From positions 42,304 through 106,303 of the forward strand of contig JAODUP010001166.1 of assembly GCA_025642065.1 (NCBI GenBank): a DNA stretch of 64,000 nucleotides, given 5' to 3'. Within the stretch, counting starts at the first letter, position 1; each line of letters begins with the position of its first letter. Of this stretch, positions 37,207 to 51,479 are shown in pieces. The position numbers and the translations under genes were made by a program. The notes under the pieces were generated by a model. The model ran no database searches. It was not told the origin of the DNA and saw only the letters and a list, made by a program, of their open reading frames with translations. The DNA comes from Paralvinella palmiformis (taxonomy: Eukaryota > Annelida > Polychaeta > Terebellida > Alvinellidae).

Positions 37207-39619
37207 GACGCCTCTAAAAACTTTAGATGGAAGTGCTAATATTACTTTTCTTTTCAGAATTACATAGATTTTAATACGTTTTAAATAAATGTTTACTTGC
37301 TGAACATAAAAAATTAGATCTTTGTAAATTTTAGTGTAATCTTCATTTGTCTAGTTTTCCTTCCACTTACCTTGTTCTCTAAACATTGATCTTAGTATTG
37401 TTAAATTTATCTTCCTTATCTCGTAATGTATGGCTGTGTGTGTGTATATGTGTGTGTGTGTGTTGTGTGTGTGTGTGTGTGTGTGTGTGTTGTGTGTGTG
37501 TGTGTCTAGTTGTGCGTGTTTTATTTGCTCTCTTGTTTTCTGCGTGCGCACTCATTTATGTCGTTGTGTGTATGTGTATGCGTGCGTGTGTGTTTATGAG
37601 TATATGTAGTGAGTGTGTGTTTATGCGTGCGTGCGTGTGTGTGTGCGTGCGTGCGTGCGTGTATGTATTCCTCCTCTTATGTGTACGAGGTTACCATTGC
37701 ATGAGTACATCTGTTAATGTACTTGCATATGTGTTTGCTTCACTTTATAAGTGTGCATAAGCATAGGTGAGTTCATTAATCATACCTATTAGTGTGTCTT
37801 GAGTTCAGATATTAATACTTAGTCATGGTTCAATCTAAATAATCCTTCTCTATTGAACCAAACTTTTATTACAATCCTCCATCAACATACTAATCTACGT
37901 ACATATCACAATATATACCACAACAAAGTTGAGAATAGTTAATTATTTTGTTTATTTATCATCCCTTGTACAAGGTGAGAGATTAATATTTTGAAATTTT
38001 ATATTAACTGTGAAATAATGCAGTGATATATTTATATAATATCACAAAAAGATGTTTCAACGAAATATGTATCATCACTCACATATTTATTGATTTTCAT
38101 TTCCCAAATAGGAATTCCCTAGTTCCTATAAGATTTACCAACAAAGGTATTGGCTAAATTTAAGTAAACAGAATGCATCTTACTAAAATATACTTAGCCT
38201 TAAATATCTCATCAAATTTAACCTTTTAAATAATCATTATTTGGAATATTAATAGCAGGCTGAATTAACGCTATTAGCATCCCATTGCGAGTAAATATTA
38301 TATGTAATCCCATGTCAGCCTGGAACCCATTTGTACACCTGAAGGAGAAAGTTTATCAAGTATAAATACATAAAAGAATGTGTACATCTACCACTACACA
38401 GATACTTAATCTCTACTATTCTTATTTTATCCTTTATACCTCGAATGTCGCCCAACCTTCTATTCCGTCCCTTCAACGGTGTATCTTCCTAAGTCACATT
38501 ATCTCTGTTTGATAATACAAATCGAGTTAAAGCGTAATAGATGTCAATTCGTGGATACGATAAGTCATACCACAATAAGTATAACATTATAAACCGTCAT
38601 ACCTACTACTAGAAGGTGGCATAGATAATGACATTGTTGTTGAACTGTTGTCAGGACAAATAATCATTAAAGAAAACTTATTTTCAATTCCTACTGTGTG
38701 GAAATTAAAATGTATTTAACAACTTCTGAGGTTCCACACCTCGCATAATATCCTTAAAAAGAACTGGTATCTTAATTGAAATATGTGAAAGGTTTGTGAG
38801 AATAAATTACATTATTAATTATAAATGTTATCATTTCAATGGGATAATAAAATCTTACATATGTTTTTACTAAGGTTAACAAAGTAGCCACCAATATATC
38901 AAAGAAATACATGATTTAGATAGGAGTCCAATGTTTTTTTATTATATATTGACTTCAAGTTGGTTCACGTCTGACGTCACTATCAGTACATGGTGTGTGG
39001 AGAAATAATACAAACATGGATCATCATCAATAATGATATATCATGATATTTGGTTCCATTTTTATATTGGCCATTTACCTTTATGTGTTGGTATAAGATC
39101 ATTGTGTTTTTCTCCTCCCAAAGAAGAAGAATAACGTAAATAAAGCAATATGAAATGATAATTCTTTTTCGTTTATCATATATTTGAAGTTTCTTAAAAA
39201 TACCTTCGACTAACCTCATTCCTTTTTGTTAGTGAATGATAAAGATGCAAACAAACGCTTAGATATTGGAACTAATCTACTATATTTATCAGTCAATAGG
39301 CTGTTAAATATTTTAGGGCTCCGATACATGAAAGCTGGCATAAAACATGTAGGGGTCTCTTTCAGAGATACTTGACTGAAATGGATGTAGACAGCTATAT
39401 CCTTTAAGATATCTTTGCCAATCTATTTGATGATAGGTTCAAATGATTGGCCTACATTTGAATCGCGTGATATGTGACATAATCACGCCCTGCCATTTAT
39501 TAATTCTCGCCACGTTGACTCACTCACTTTATCTCTCTCTCACATACATATACACACATATACATACAAAGAAAGAGAGAGAGAGAGAGTCCACACTATT
39601 CTCTGTCTCAATCATTGTA

Positions 39620-39678
<59 letters not shown>

Positions 39679-40991
39679 ATCTATCTATTTAACTATCTAT
39701 CTATCTATCTATCTATATATCTATCTTTCCCTCTGCTTCTTGTAGAAATAGAGGCGTCCCTATGCACACATATAAATGTGCACGTACTCATATACACACA
39801 CGCACAGAAGTGCACATATCCATATATACGTACACACGTACATATATACACGTACACATGTACATATACATGGGCACAGACACACACGTGCGTCTGTGTA
39901 TGTTTATGTGTGTGTGTACGTGTGTATATATGTATGTGCGCGTGCAAGATTGTATGTATACTCAGAACTGCATAACTTCACCCAATTATATTGTTGTTAT
40001 ATACAATTTACTTCTATTTACACAAAGTATACACGTACAGCATTCTTCCGATAAATCGTTCAGTAGAAAAACTGAATCAAGACTTGATATCATTTAGAAA
40101 TAGATAATTATAATCTAAATTACTACTTTATAAAGATTTGAGAGTGCATTTATTTTCGTGATTGTTTTCTGTTTAAGATACTCTTACCTACTATTCTAAA
40201 GAATCAATAATTTAACAGCTATTAAGTAATTATTCGTGAGACAAAATAAACATTAATTAAAGCACTCAATTTACCAAATTATTATTTAAAGAACTAGTAA
40301 GTTGTAACATAAATATTTAATGCTGTGATATAATGACACTTCTGAAATAATGTATTTACTTACTTTACACTTATTTTATAATTATGTTTCTGTTAATCTG
40401 AAGCCCAATGTAATAATGAACTTCATTGACTTTATAATACACTCTACTCTCGTAGATAACCCGATACACGGCAATGATAAGTGTAACAATATTGTTTACA
40501 GTTTTCTAATATTAGTATAATTAATCATTCACGAAATAAGTAGTAAAAAGTGTAATTTTTATTTTATTTATCTTATACGTCCGAACAAGGGTTTCTTTCC
40601 TAATAGTGTTAAAATATATACTGACCTGAAAGGCACGAATACATTTTAGTATTTCCCTTAAATGAACATGTTATGAGACATAATTTTAATACTTTGTGGG
40701 TAATTCTGAAAAGAAAGATGATACAAGAAGGATAATGCAATTTACTGAAATAACTGATATCTTAAAAATAATCTCTCAAACACACACATATCTATAAATA
40801 TACACGTATGCATAGGCCTCCCCCCACATACACACACACACACACTCACACATAGACACTCATATACACAGACGCACACACATAAATACACACACTAGCG
40901 GACACTCGCGCACACACACACACACACATAGGGAGAGACAAAGAGTGAACGACAAACACAAAATTTAAAAACATAAATTAAAAAATATATA

Positions 40992-41070
<79 letters not shown>

Positions 41071-42527
41071 TCTACTCATACCATTTAGTGTTAACGTCTG
41101 TGTATTGCTAACTCTATTTACAATCAGAAATCATTCTTTTTGAACAAACATTCTGATATGAAGAGGTTTCTTTTTTCAATTTTCAGTTTAAGTGCATACA
41201 CAAATATCATGAACTTTGTGTAAATGTATCAGATCTAAAATATCTGTGTTTGAATCAGTTCTAGTAACAGTCTGGAACGTGACAATAGTGGGTATAATAT
41301 TTATATCTGATCCTCTACATAAAAACTGCTATGAGAATAGATATTCTTGTTAACATTCATGGAATGCCTTCTTGGAAAGAGTCATTCAGGAAGATCATAA
41401 TCCTTGTAAATCTTTCTTTTGTGACCCATTTTATTGATGAGATACAGTTCATAATCTAAGTCATTTAGCAAATACATCTTCCTCCTAGTATGTCATAGTT
41501 CGCGAGCAGCCCATATAAAAGCTAAAGTTTTGTCAGTGTACCTATTTTTATAACGCAATTACATTTGACTAACTCTTTTAGAGAAAGTGGTTTCCATTTC
41601 TAAAATGTTGGCACGGTTATAACCATTAAGGGTTAAGACAGGTCTTAATTTAAATAAGAAAATAAATAATTCATCCTGCAGTAATTTATTACATCTCTTT
41701 AACATCCCACATACATTGTATCCCTAACCCAACTGCAGGAAATAAAAATAGTATTACTCACCTGCAATACATTTATCACCCAGAATATGAATTATTATAT
41801 TATACATTATTATAGCATTCATTTCTCAGAGAGTACATGAAGCAATAGCCAACATATAAGCGTCTAATATAAAACTAATTTCCTCGTGTACGTTGTTGAT
41901 GGCTCATAAATGCCAAGAAACTTAATGATAGGTTTTCAAACAATATAAACAATGATTCATTGAAAACATTATTTGTCCCACGGGTAGCAATGCTATGAAG
42001 TTACATGACATATTTGATATTTTCTTCCCAATATAATAATGCAATTATTCGACAAACCTCTGTATTGACAGTAACAACTGTGGGGGAGGGGGTGACTATC
42101 GCATTTACCATATTACGATGAGATACAAAAGTATATCAAATATGTTATAATAGCATGAATTTCACAAAATAACGATTATTTTGTCAATACTCGTTTTAGA
42201 CTACGTATATTCTGAAGATGGTAAAATACAATTCGGCATTATGATATAACATGTTCAAAAATATTAATGCATTCACAAAGAACTACTTTCTGTTCTTAAT
42301 GAACGGTGAATGCGCTAAACACCCATTGCTTTTTAATGAACCATTTCGGGTAAATAAAGACTCCCCAATCTGTAATGCTAGTATTTTCAGAAATTTAACA
42401 TTATATTGTGAAGTCAAATAGAGACATCTATTACTGAATATAACCAATGCAAGGTAAATTCTACATGCTTCTAGAAAAAGGTGAAAATTACACCATTGGC
42501 GGGATCATATATATATATATATATATA

Positions 42528-42578
<51 letters not shown>

Positions 42579-43030
42579 TGTGAATTATCAGTATGCACGC
42601 ATTTTTCCTAAGAGGAAATGTATTCATTCAAATAGACACTCGCATTGACCGTTGTTACACATAGAATAGAAATAATTTAAGAGCTGTACCTGAAACTAGG
42701 AACATGGTTTTCAACCTAGAGAAAAGTATATTATGGTTAGCTTTATGAAATGGAACAGAGACGTCCAGAAGATTAACTATTACTGGATTTCTTTGTTCAA
42801 TTGACATCATGTTAACAAGCTTGTTTTAGTCCTGTGACCACTTTTATATGCAAACTTTCGTGATTCATAGAAGTTATTATTGAATATTACTGTTCACATT
42901 CGTTTTCTAAAGGTTTAACAAGATGGGTTTTAATGAATCTTGTAATAAAAGCTCAAGGATAATGTCTTAATATGTATCTTAGTAACTAGGATAATCAGAA
43001 GATATTAACATGTGTTTGAACCATATAGGC
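37207..43030. other. AT-rich unassigned sequence rich in microsatellites
   Basis: Contains (TG)n-rich DNA at about 37,432-37,665; a (GA)n then (CT)n pair at 39,570-39,589 and 39,624-39,675 followed by (CTAT)n to about 39,725; imperfect CA/TG at 39,760-39,950; CA-rich sequence at 40,775-40,930; (TA)n at about 40,984-41,068; and (TA)n at about 42,507-42,576 interrupted by a TGA. No gene is recognised. Confidence 0.65.
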
Positions 43031-43034
43031 ATAG

Positions 43035-43600
43035 ACTATTAATACTAATAATAATAATAATAATAATATATTTAACAAAGGGCCTTACTACCCGGAGACA
43101 TTCAGATGCGCTTTAGAGTAATGCCCCAAATAATACGTACGTGCAACACGCAACCACCTTATAGCTAGACCTGAAACACATATACCTGCAATAGTATCTT
43201 GCTGGATAACCTGAGTTTTCGGAACGCCTTTCTAATGGACAATATTTCGCATAGGTATTCAGGGGCCATGTCATAAATAGATTTTAAGCTGTTATTAAAA
43301 TCTTGAAATGCATACACTGTTTAAAAGGTAGCCAATGTAGTATTTGAATAATTGAGGTGTTATGATCATATTTTCTAGTATTTATTAATATGTGATCTGC
43401 ACTATTCTGAATACCCTGAAGGTTATTGATGTTATAATTAGATATACCATATAACAGGGAGTTACAATACTCCATGCAAGTTGTAACAAAGGCTTGGACC
43501 ACAGTTACAAGTGCTTCATGTGCCAAGAATGCTTTTAAACGGTGGATGTTCTTAAGATGATACAATGCACCTCGGCATACTGCTGAACATGTTCATGCAT
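43035..43600 (-). pseudogene. L2-like LINE C-terminal fragment with (TTA)n tail
   Basis: The minus-strand frame at 43,565-43,284 gives YHLKNIHRLKAFLAHEALV, VTTCMEYCNSLLYGI, NLQGIQNSADHIL and KYDHNTSIIQILHWLPF. This is the conserved C-terminal region of L2/CR1-group ORF2 and is homologous to the plus-strand LINE at 33,840-34,070. The frame ends at a stop near 43,284. A 3' region then leads to an (ATT)n tail, seen on the plus strand as (AAT)n at about 43,037-43,068. Only the last part of the element is present, the usual 5' truncation. Confidence 0.8.
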
Positions 43601-44199
43601 GCTAATACATTTATCAAAACAAACAAAAACGTAGATTGTGTACAGGCCCACTGGGAGTATTTGAAGATGCACCCATCTGTAGTGCTGGTATTTAAGTGAC
43701 TTAACACAATGTGTTTTATTATTATTTAATTTATTTATTTAATAGCGTGTACACTACTTTTCTCCTTACAGCCTCTATACCCTTACTATTCCTTAAAAGT
43801 TATCGTCATCTTCGCATGGTTCATGTGCATGTAGGTGTATGATTATCTGCAAGTTCTTCGAAAGTTATGTTATAGAGATCATCTCATTGATCCAATGACA
43901 TAGCACGCACAAAGCTGAAAGGTGAGCAATATAAACAAATATACATACATATGTATTGACAACAACAAAATAACGTGATTGATTATCAGACTGTTATACA
44001 TCTCTACAAGGTCATTAAACAAATATAGACATTCAGTACCTAAAAACTTGAAAGCAATTTCACTTTGGTTATAAGTTTGTCTGACAAAATTACCAAATAA
44101 TGACGTAATATCTTTACATTTCTATAGGATATAGTAAAAAAGGAATTACTCCATAGAGTTAAGGAACAGACTCTATCATAATGTATGACGGCTGATAAT

Positions 44200-44800
44200 G
44201 TTCAGGTAATATGAGGCTTACATGTCTTAACGTTGGGCAATTGGGTACAATTACTACATCTTATTGCTTGCCCTTTTGGAGCCTTTTTACGGTCAGAAAA
44301 CAGATTATTGATACCATTTACATTAATTAGAGCTGATGACTTCCTGGTTAATATTTCCTGGGAGGATGCTATTGATTACTTTCATCCCTAATTTGGTATC
44401 CCTGGGAAAGTAACGCTTTTTCATGACAAACAAACGAATATATCGACCATTTGCATCGATGTGAAACTGTCACACTCTGAAACACCTCTACTTCCATCTA
44501 GTATTGTCCACTAAGTTGTCATTCGCTTGAATTCTTTTCCACCTATTAAGCATATGCATCCCATAATATATACCTATCAATTTAAGATGGTCTAAGCTCA
44601 GCACCAAGTATTGTTCTTGCTAATTTTATTCCTTCTACGATTGGAACTTGACTATTTTGTATAGATACTAATATGTTAGGTGTCATCATCAGCATAGATG
44701 AATATTTGTCTGCTAAGATTAATTATCAATGCGAATACCTTCGGTTCAAGGCATATATAGCTAACCTTTGAATTACAATATAATCAGTGCATCGAAGATA
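44200..44800 (-). pseudogene. Non-LTR retrotransposon RT fragment with YADD box
   Basis: Minus-strand translation near 44,745-44,687 gives EPKVFALIINLSRQIFIYADDDT, an RT segment with the YADD catalytic box and a preceding region typical of non-LTR elements. Downstream in other frames are LKLIGIYYG (near 44,590) and other LINE-like pieces, with many stops. The pattern of YADD followed by an L-GI-YG motif would fit an L1/Tx1-type element rather than the L2 copies, but the clade is uncertain. Outer limits are rough. Confidence 0.45.
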
Positions 44801-45778
44801 CAGAGAAACTTAATCGTTTTATCCAACATTAATACTTCAACGAGACTTAAACCTGATTATCATAGTAACCCAACTGGATGCGTGTGTTAAGAACTTTGTG
44901 ACTGATAGAGTTTTGACAAAATGGTCAAATAAATTTCATTTGACCAAATTAACTCTGCATTATTTGAAAGAGACTGGTTTAACATTAGATATATTAATAC
45001 AATAAGTCGTTAAAATGAAGCAGAAGTAGAATATCCCATCCAAATCAGAAAGTTCAAAGGAATTTAATAAAAACAACAACACTAAAATTAATAACTGTTA
45101 TAACTGATTGTAGGTTGTGTACTTAAAATGCGTGTATAATTCTCTTAATCTTTATTGCATCACGACTTATGTGTTATATAAAGAGTAGTGATTGCATACA
45201 ATATGACATCACTTTTAATTAAACGAAGCCATTAAGGGAGCTATGCTAGGAGAAATGTCAAATACAATCTTTAGCAGGATATAAGACTATTTGTTCCTGC
45301 TTTATATCGACCAATAATACACATTAATATACAATAAATGCGTAAATTTGAAACTTTGTTTTTTTAGATCTTTATTTTGAGATTACTTTGTATTTACAAT
45401 ATATTTTGTTAATATATATGGTGAAGGCTGAAGAATCGTGAACGAATTATCATATTATTCTACAATGCATGAAAATTTCATATATATGTTATTTAAAAAT
45501 TCGATCTATCTACCTCTAACTGCCAAACGAATGAAATGTTTTAATTTATGTAGTGTCAAAGAATACATCAGACTAATAGAGAATGACTGAGAGTAAGACA
45601 TTAAGGAAATATATTAATTTATTGAGGGATGAATAATAACATAATCAAGAGCAAGGTTCTCTCATATCAATTCCGGCTACAACACAAATTGAGGATTTAC
45701 CTGTCCCGGGACCGATTAAAGTTTAGGTTAAAATTATGCGGTTAAATACACAAAAAGTTCACACATAAATATACCTTT

Positions 45779-45859
<81 letters not shown>

Positions 45860-47960
45860 TTGTCTGATGTTATGGTTCCATATCATATGTAAATGAAATA
45901 CTATTCGCCAAAGTTCACTTAAGCCTGAAGTTTTGGCTTGCTATAAATTATTAGTTTTATTTTCTGACAATTTATTAATTTATCATTTCTAACATTATGG
46001 GCTTATATCGTATTTAATCTCTTCATTTAGGTTGGCCTAAATATATTTCTTGACACAATTCTATGACTATTTCACGATTTTCTTGTATGCATTCTAACTA
46101 TCGTTTGGTTACTTGAAAGGAAACCAGGTAGTTGTATATGAAGGTAATATATTAGTATAAATATTGACCTTTTTCTTCAACTTCAACTTTAATCCTTTTC
46201 ACTGGTGGATGTTTTTATTTATAAGTGGACACGTTTTCATTTTCAAAATCGGAAACTGATCACATTATTTACGTGAATGCAAAATTCTAAACAAAATACA
46301 TAGCCTATCAATTTGTTTTTCCAATTCACTTTTGCGAAAAGATTGTATTAAATGTCAAAAGTGCATCAAGTTTTAATTGGTTTGCGTTTGACGATTATTA
46401 TTTCAGCAGTTTAGTTTTAAATTGTATTCCTGTAACATATTGAGGTACCAAGGTAATATCAATATACATCTGTTACATTTTGTTGTCTTCCGTTTGTGTG
46501 TTATTGCCATATATCATATATAAATATGAACCTGACAAATTAATATATCCTAATAGACGCAGCTACTTCACCATAACCGTATTGGGAAGAATATGTTGTA
46601 TGCGTGTTGGTCATATTACTTTCATTAAATTATATTAATGCTCCTTGGTTATCCTTGCCTGGCGTACTAGGTAAAATATCACAAAATTGACACCTTACTG
46701 AATGAAGTGAACAACTTCCGCTATAAGATATGACACTGAGAACGTATTACGACAACTTAGTAGTAGAATAGGCTAACATACTTGAATATAATACAACACG
46801 AAGAGGACTTTGGGTAGTTTGAAATATTTAATAAGCTTTGATTTTCTTAACTTCAATTCTCAATTGTGGAATATTTCTATGAGATTCTTTAACATTAAGG
46901 TTTTGTCCTTTATATTATTAAATTGGAATAAGCATTAGGCATAATTAAACATGCTTTAAAAACATATACCAAATGTGTGCCATACCAAAATGCAACTTCC
47001 CTGACATTTTCTTTTTGTTTCGTGTTGATAATCTATTTAGCTTTTTGAATATTTATATTTTATGTTATTTTCGGATTTTAAAATTCTTTACGATTTGTTA
47101 GCTAGAAACGACGTAGGTAGCTAACCAAACACATTTTGTACGAAACACATACCTTGCGCATACGGGCAAATTCGATTGCACTATCCATGACTGTTATAAT
47201 TTGTCCATTTTCTAGGTCCTCAAACAGAACCATATTAAAGTCATCTTGTACAACAAGTATTCAACATCATAGTACAATAATGGAACTGTAATATTTAGCG
47301 CATTCTGGTAACGACAATAAATTATGAAAGAATTGTAGCAGAATATGACACAATCATTCAACGCCACTTAATAATAAAGTAAATGTTGGGATAATTTGTA
47401 AATGACCAGACATGTTAACATAGAAAATATACATCGAACAACATAAATATTGTTAATCAATCTATAGTAGGAGAATACAACGTAATAAGTGATAGAGACT
47501 TTCATTTAGTCTAGGTATTGATCTATTACGCTTCAACAAAGATAAGTTAAAATAGGACTAAATATATTAATAGCTAAGATGTGCCGTGCCGTACATGTGA
47601 CACGTAATGATAATCATACTTAAAGGCATGTTAGAGTTGAGACCAGAATATTGTGTTGCCATTGAATCAAGAATGGCTAGTTTGACAAGAATACTTTTCT
47701 AACTGACTATTATCAAAGATGTTTTAAGCTAATAAATCCATGATAATAGTGATGAACAGTTTCTATCTTTACCGTATCAATCATAAAACCCATCTTAAAT
47801 TCGAATTTTTATCGTATAATTATTTGCTTACATATTTTATTGATTTGCTTTTAAAAGTTGAATTGTTTATATATTCCCGTCACATTAAAAGTGAAATATG
47901 ACTGTGATATGTATTACAAATACGTACACACCCACCAAGAGCTACATACACTTAAACACA
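44801..47960. other. AT-rich unassigned sequence with (TA)n
   Basis: A (TA)n array occurs at about 45,781-45,858. Nothing else is recognised. Confidence 0.6.
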
Positions 47961-48271
47961 CATGAACACAAATACTTCACTCTTATTTAATCTGATTTTA
48001 AACGTTTTTAATAAGGACAATTAAAATGTTAATCAGTAAGAATATATCGGTAGTAATCGGAATAAAAAGGCATATCAGATTTCTGAGTATTATTTTTCTG
48101 AATTTATAAAATTTAAATACCTTGTTTACGAGATCAACGTTAGATGTTGTTGATAAGCTAGAAGAGAGGAATTTAAGTGACATCATCATCAGATACAATA
48201 TGGGGACATTAGTTACACAAACAAGATAAGGACGAGGCATAGATTGTGATAAATAAAACAACTAAATCAAT

Positions 48272-48424
48272 GGATGTATGTAAGTATGTATGTATGTATG
48301 TATGTAATGTATGTATGTATGTATGTAGGTATGTATGTATGTATGTATGTATGTATGTAGGTATGTATGTATGTATGTATGTATGTATGTAGGTAGGTAG
48401 GTAGGTAGGTAGGTAGGTAGGTAT
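48272..48424. repeat. (TATG)n-(TAGG)n tetranucleotide array, copy 1
   Basis: GTAT units with a few GTAG interruptions are followed by about eight GTAG units. The Thr/Tyr-rich minus-strand frames are repeat translations. Confidence 0.95.
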
Positions 48425-48711
48425 AGACATGTTATCTCAAAAATAGATTTGTATACAAATTCATGAATAAAGAACAAAAACAAAATACACAAGGAAAACG
48501 TGCTTGTGTTAGTATTATTATAAAGATATGACGACTCATTTGTAGAGAAATCCGTAAAGATTCGCATCAGATGATGATTATATATTTAATGGGACGACTG
48601 TTTTAAGCTCTAATTGATTTCATATTGATCATAGATGTATGGGTTAAGGCGAAAATCAATAGATTGGTGATCAAATTTGACATGGTTATATTGAAAGTAC
48701 ATTTAATCCGT

Positions 48712-48725
48712 GCGCCCTCTGCTGG
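48712..48725 (-). promoter_or_regulatory. CTCF-consensus-like motif, copy 1
   Basis: Minus strand reads CCAGCAGAGGGCGC, a full match to the bilaterian CTCF core motif (CCASYAGRKGGCRC). A 14-bp match can occur by chance; occupancy is unknown. Confidence 0.4.
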
Positions 48726-49073
48726 AATTGTATGTTACCCTGGATTAACGAAAATACGAGAACTGTTGTCATATTGTAAATAATAGAGCTGTCATACTGG
48801 ATATCATGTTTCGAATATGTTCTAATTTCGTAAGAAGTTGTAGTTTCTCTCTTTAACATACAAAGTCTATTACCAACTTAATATACGCCGTATTAAGTAT
48901 TAACACTGAAATGGAAGATAACATATTAACGAGATTGACGTTATTTGTTTACCATATTTAAATATATTTATTATAATCGTCGTCATATTTGGACTTACAT
49001 TTACCACCTCATTCTCCACACTATCTACGTCGATAAGAAACCTAAAACCTAAGTTAACACAATTTATCATAAT

Positions 49074-49681
49074 TTAAAGGGACAGACCTCCCTCAGAAAA
49101 TTGTTTTTTTAATATGTAATGCTTAGAACAGTAACCAAACATTTCAACATAATAATCACGAACTATACCCGATATCATATATGTAATAATCCAAATTACT
49201 GAAGGGCTGCCATTACGGCTGCCCCGGAAGCCAGATTTGAAGGCGATAAGGGGAAAACTGAAATACTTTGACGTCACATCGGCGCTCTCTAAACTGATGC
49301 GGATTATAGTTTTTCTTGAGCAATAATATCTCAGCCATTTTGAATTATGTTCCTCTTGTCAGGTTCCTTATGGCTCAAACGGATATGGTTGTATATCATC
49401 AATGCCGTAATTTTAACAAGATAATGCCTTTTAGTTCTGGAATAATTCTTTGCTCACATTTGTTTATATGCTTTTGTACGGGCTCTACAGACTTCAAGTC
49501 AACCGGATACTTTGAAGTTACGTCAGCATTCAGGAGCTTCCGGTATGTGTCTAGCTTCATAATGGCGGCCTTCACATGCCATTAAAAGTCGATTGATCAC
49601 TTTTTGACATGAATTATGATATTTGTGAGTATAGGTCTATTAGTCCTAAAAAATTGAAATGAAAGTGGACTATCCCTTTAA
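49074..49681. mobile_element. TTAA-flanked MITE, copy 1
   Basis: The element spans 49,078-49,677 (600 bp) and is flanked on both sides by TTAA. Left end AGGGACAGACC and right end, read inward on the minus strand, AGGGATAGTCC form an inverted repeat with two mismatches. TTAA target duplications are a piggyBac hallmark, so a non-autonomous piggyBac-like element is the best guess. It has no transposase frame. Confidence 0.6.
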
Positions 49682-50404
49682 AATGTTTATACTCCAGAAC
49701 TATGCCGTCTTTTCTAGAATTGATAAATTGAGCCACTAAAACCAGATAATTTATATACAAATAATAATGACAACAAATGTATTTGATAGAATATCATGTT
49801 CCTGCTAAAATGTGGAATACATGGAATAGTTGCGTTTTTTTCCAATTTTTTCATTAAATAAACAAAAATGTATTTGTGTATTAATGTTATGCTAATATGT
49901 AAAAGATGGGGATCATCTGAGATCCGATACCTTTTTATAAAGCCACAAATTACAGATGTTGACAAGCCACATATCGGAGATATGAAAGGGGCTCTTTAGT
50001 CCTGAAAACATATTAACAATCGATGGTCCTCTTATCCCATTGTTACGCTCCAATTGTTGCACTTAGTCCACATTTTAAAAAATCAATATGCTAACAATTG
50101 CTCCCTTCAAATGGATTCATATATCTCTGATGCTATTTCGGGGGTGCTGATTACTCGGTACTGTTAGTTCGATCATATTGTTATAAACCAAAATTAATGG
50201 TTGTCTGCAATTTAAGTGAATATATTTCGGATAATATTGTCCTGTAATAAACAAAAAGTATGCATATTGCTGCTGATCCGTTGGTTAAATTCGGCAGACA
50301 AAAACAATGTGGACAAAATACAGCATCAGTCGAAAATAATTAACTGAAACATGGATAAACAATGATAATAGTTGACCCAGAGTTGGGGGTAATAGAATTA
50401 TAAC

Positions 50405-50567
50405 TACATTTGATTGTATTTAATATGTATGTGTGTATATATGTGTGTCTGTGAGCGTGTGTATGTGAGTATATGTGTGAGTGTGTGCATGTGTGCATGT
50501 GTGTTTATGTGCGTACGCGTGCATGCATGCGTATGAGTGTGAGCGAAGGCGTGTGAGTGTTTGTGTG
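50405..50567. repeat. Imperfect (TG)n tract, copy 1
   Basis: TG-rich with TATG and GCATG variants, running directly into the conserved start of family A copy 2. Confidence 0.9.
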
Positions 50568-50705
50568 TTTTAGCTGTGTATAATAAGGCACAGGCACAGC
50601 CCCAGAGAATCTCGAACCGTGAATTCAAACTCTGGACGTTTCTTCAGGGGACTGAATCCAGAGTGGCGACTTTTCTTGTTGAGATATGTGTAATGTCTCA
50701 CCAGT
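50568..50705 (+). mobile_element. Dispersed repeat family A, copy 2
   Basis: Close match to 12,866-12,996 with a 6-bp insertion (CCCCAG-type) inside the GGCACAG block. Confidence 0.85.
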
Positions 50706-50736
50706 CCATGTGTGTATCTGTGTGTGTGTGTGTGTG
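50706..50736. repeat. (TG)n tract between families A and B
   Basis: Short TG-rich bridge. In the second duplication copy this position holds about 850 bp including family C. Confidence 0.85.
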
Positions 50737-51475
50737 TTTTAGGGTACATAGTAAGAGGCACAGAACATCAACATATCTAAACATCCTTCGAAACCTACCT
50801 CCACAAATCTAAATACAACTATACATACATTAATCTAAAAATAAAATGTTCCATACCTCCACATATTGGTAAATGTGTGCGTATACCTAAGCATGTGTCT
50901 GGTCTACTCATCAGCCAGTGGGAACCAGCTAATTTGCTTTTCGTACGCGACAAATATGTCACGCCCACAGGAAAGTGGCTACATGCAGGCTACGTACAAA
51001 AAGCGGAAGCACGTAAAAAACATACCATTTGATACCACAGCTCGAAACAAACAACACGTGTGTGTGGTTCAATGGTGACTTGCTACATACATATCATAAA
51101 CTATTTTGACACCACAGTTTACATTCAACAGTAATTTTCTGTGGTCCAAAAGAAACCTGTATATAAAGCATTTCGACACCTCAGATGCTGACCTCAGCTT
51201 TATTCTGGGTTCGAATAACTGAATAAATCCTACCTATATGAACCATGTATCAATACACGTCCGACTGGTCTGGCGTCGAAGTTCTTCTCTAACCTAAGTG
51301 AAAATTCAAGCCCTATATATAGCCTCAGCGTGTTAACAAACATTACAGTTTGTTCATAACAAAGAGAATGTACATTAACACAGTATGGACTCACTAAAGC
51401 GATTAAACTAAAATAAAAACAAAGTAGCAATACCGCACAATGGATTATTACTGGACTAGAACGAAATATCGTCTC
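50737..51475 (+). mobile_element. Dispersed repeat family B, copy 3
   Basis: Most complete copy. Head, central block, GACCTCAGCTTTATTCTGGG, then CATAACAAAGAGAATGTACA and a right part to about CGAAATATCG. Five bases of the head (GGCAACAGGCAC) are shortened relative to the others. Confidence 0.85.
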
Positions 51476-51479
51476 AAAC

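Noticed and set aside
37386..37760. 124-codon Cys/Val-rich frame
   Set aside because: Repeat translation of (TG)n and related units.
47998..48261. 87-codon minus-strand frame preserved at 58,432-58,695
   Set aside because: The near-identity is due to the recent duplication, so it is no evidence of selection; no domain is seen.
48209..48567. Thr/Tyr/Pro/His-rich frames with similar copies at 58,643-59,004
   Set aside because: These translate the TATG/TAGG tetranucleotide array. Conservation between copies reflects the duplication.
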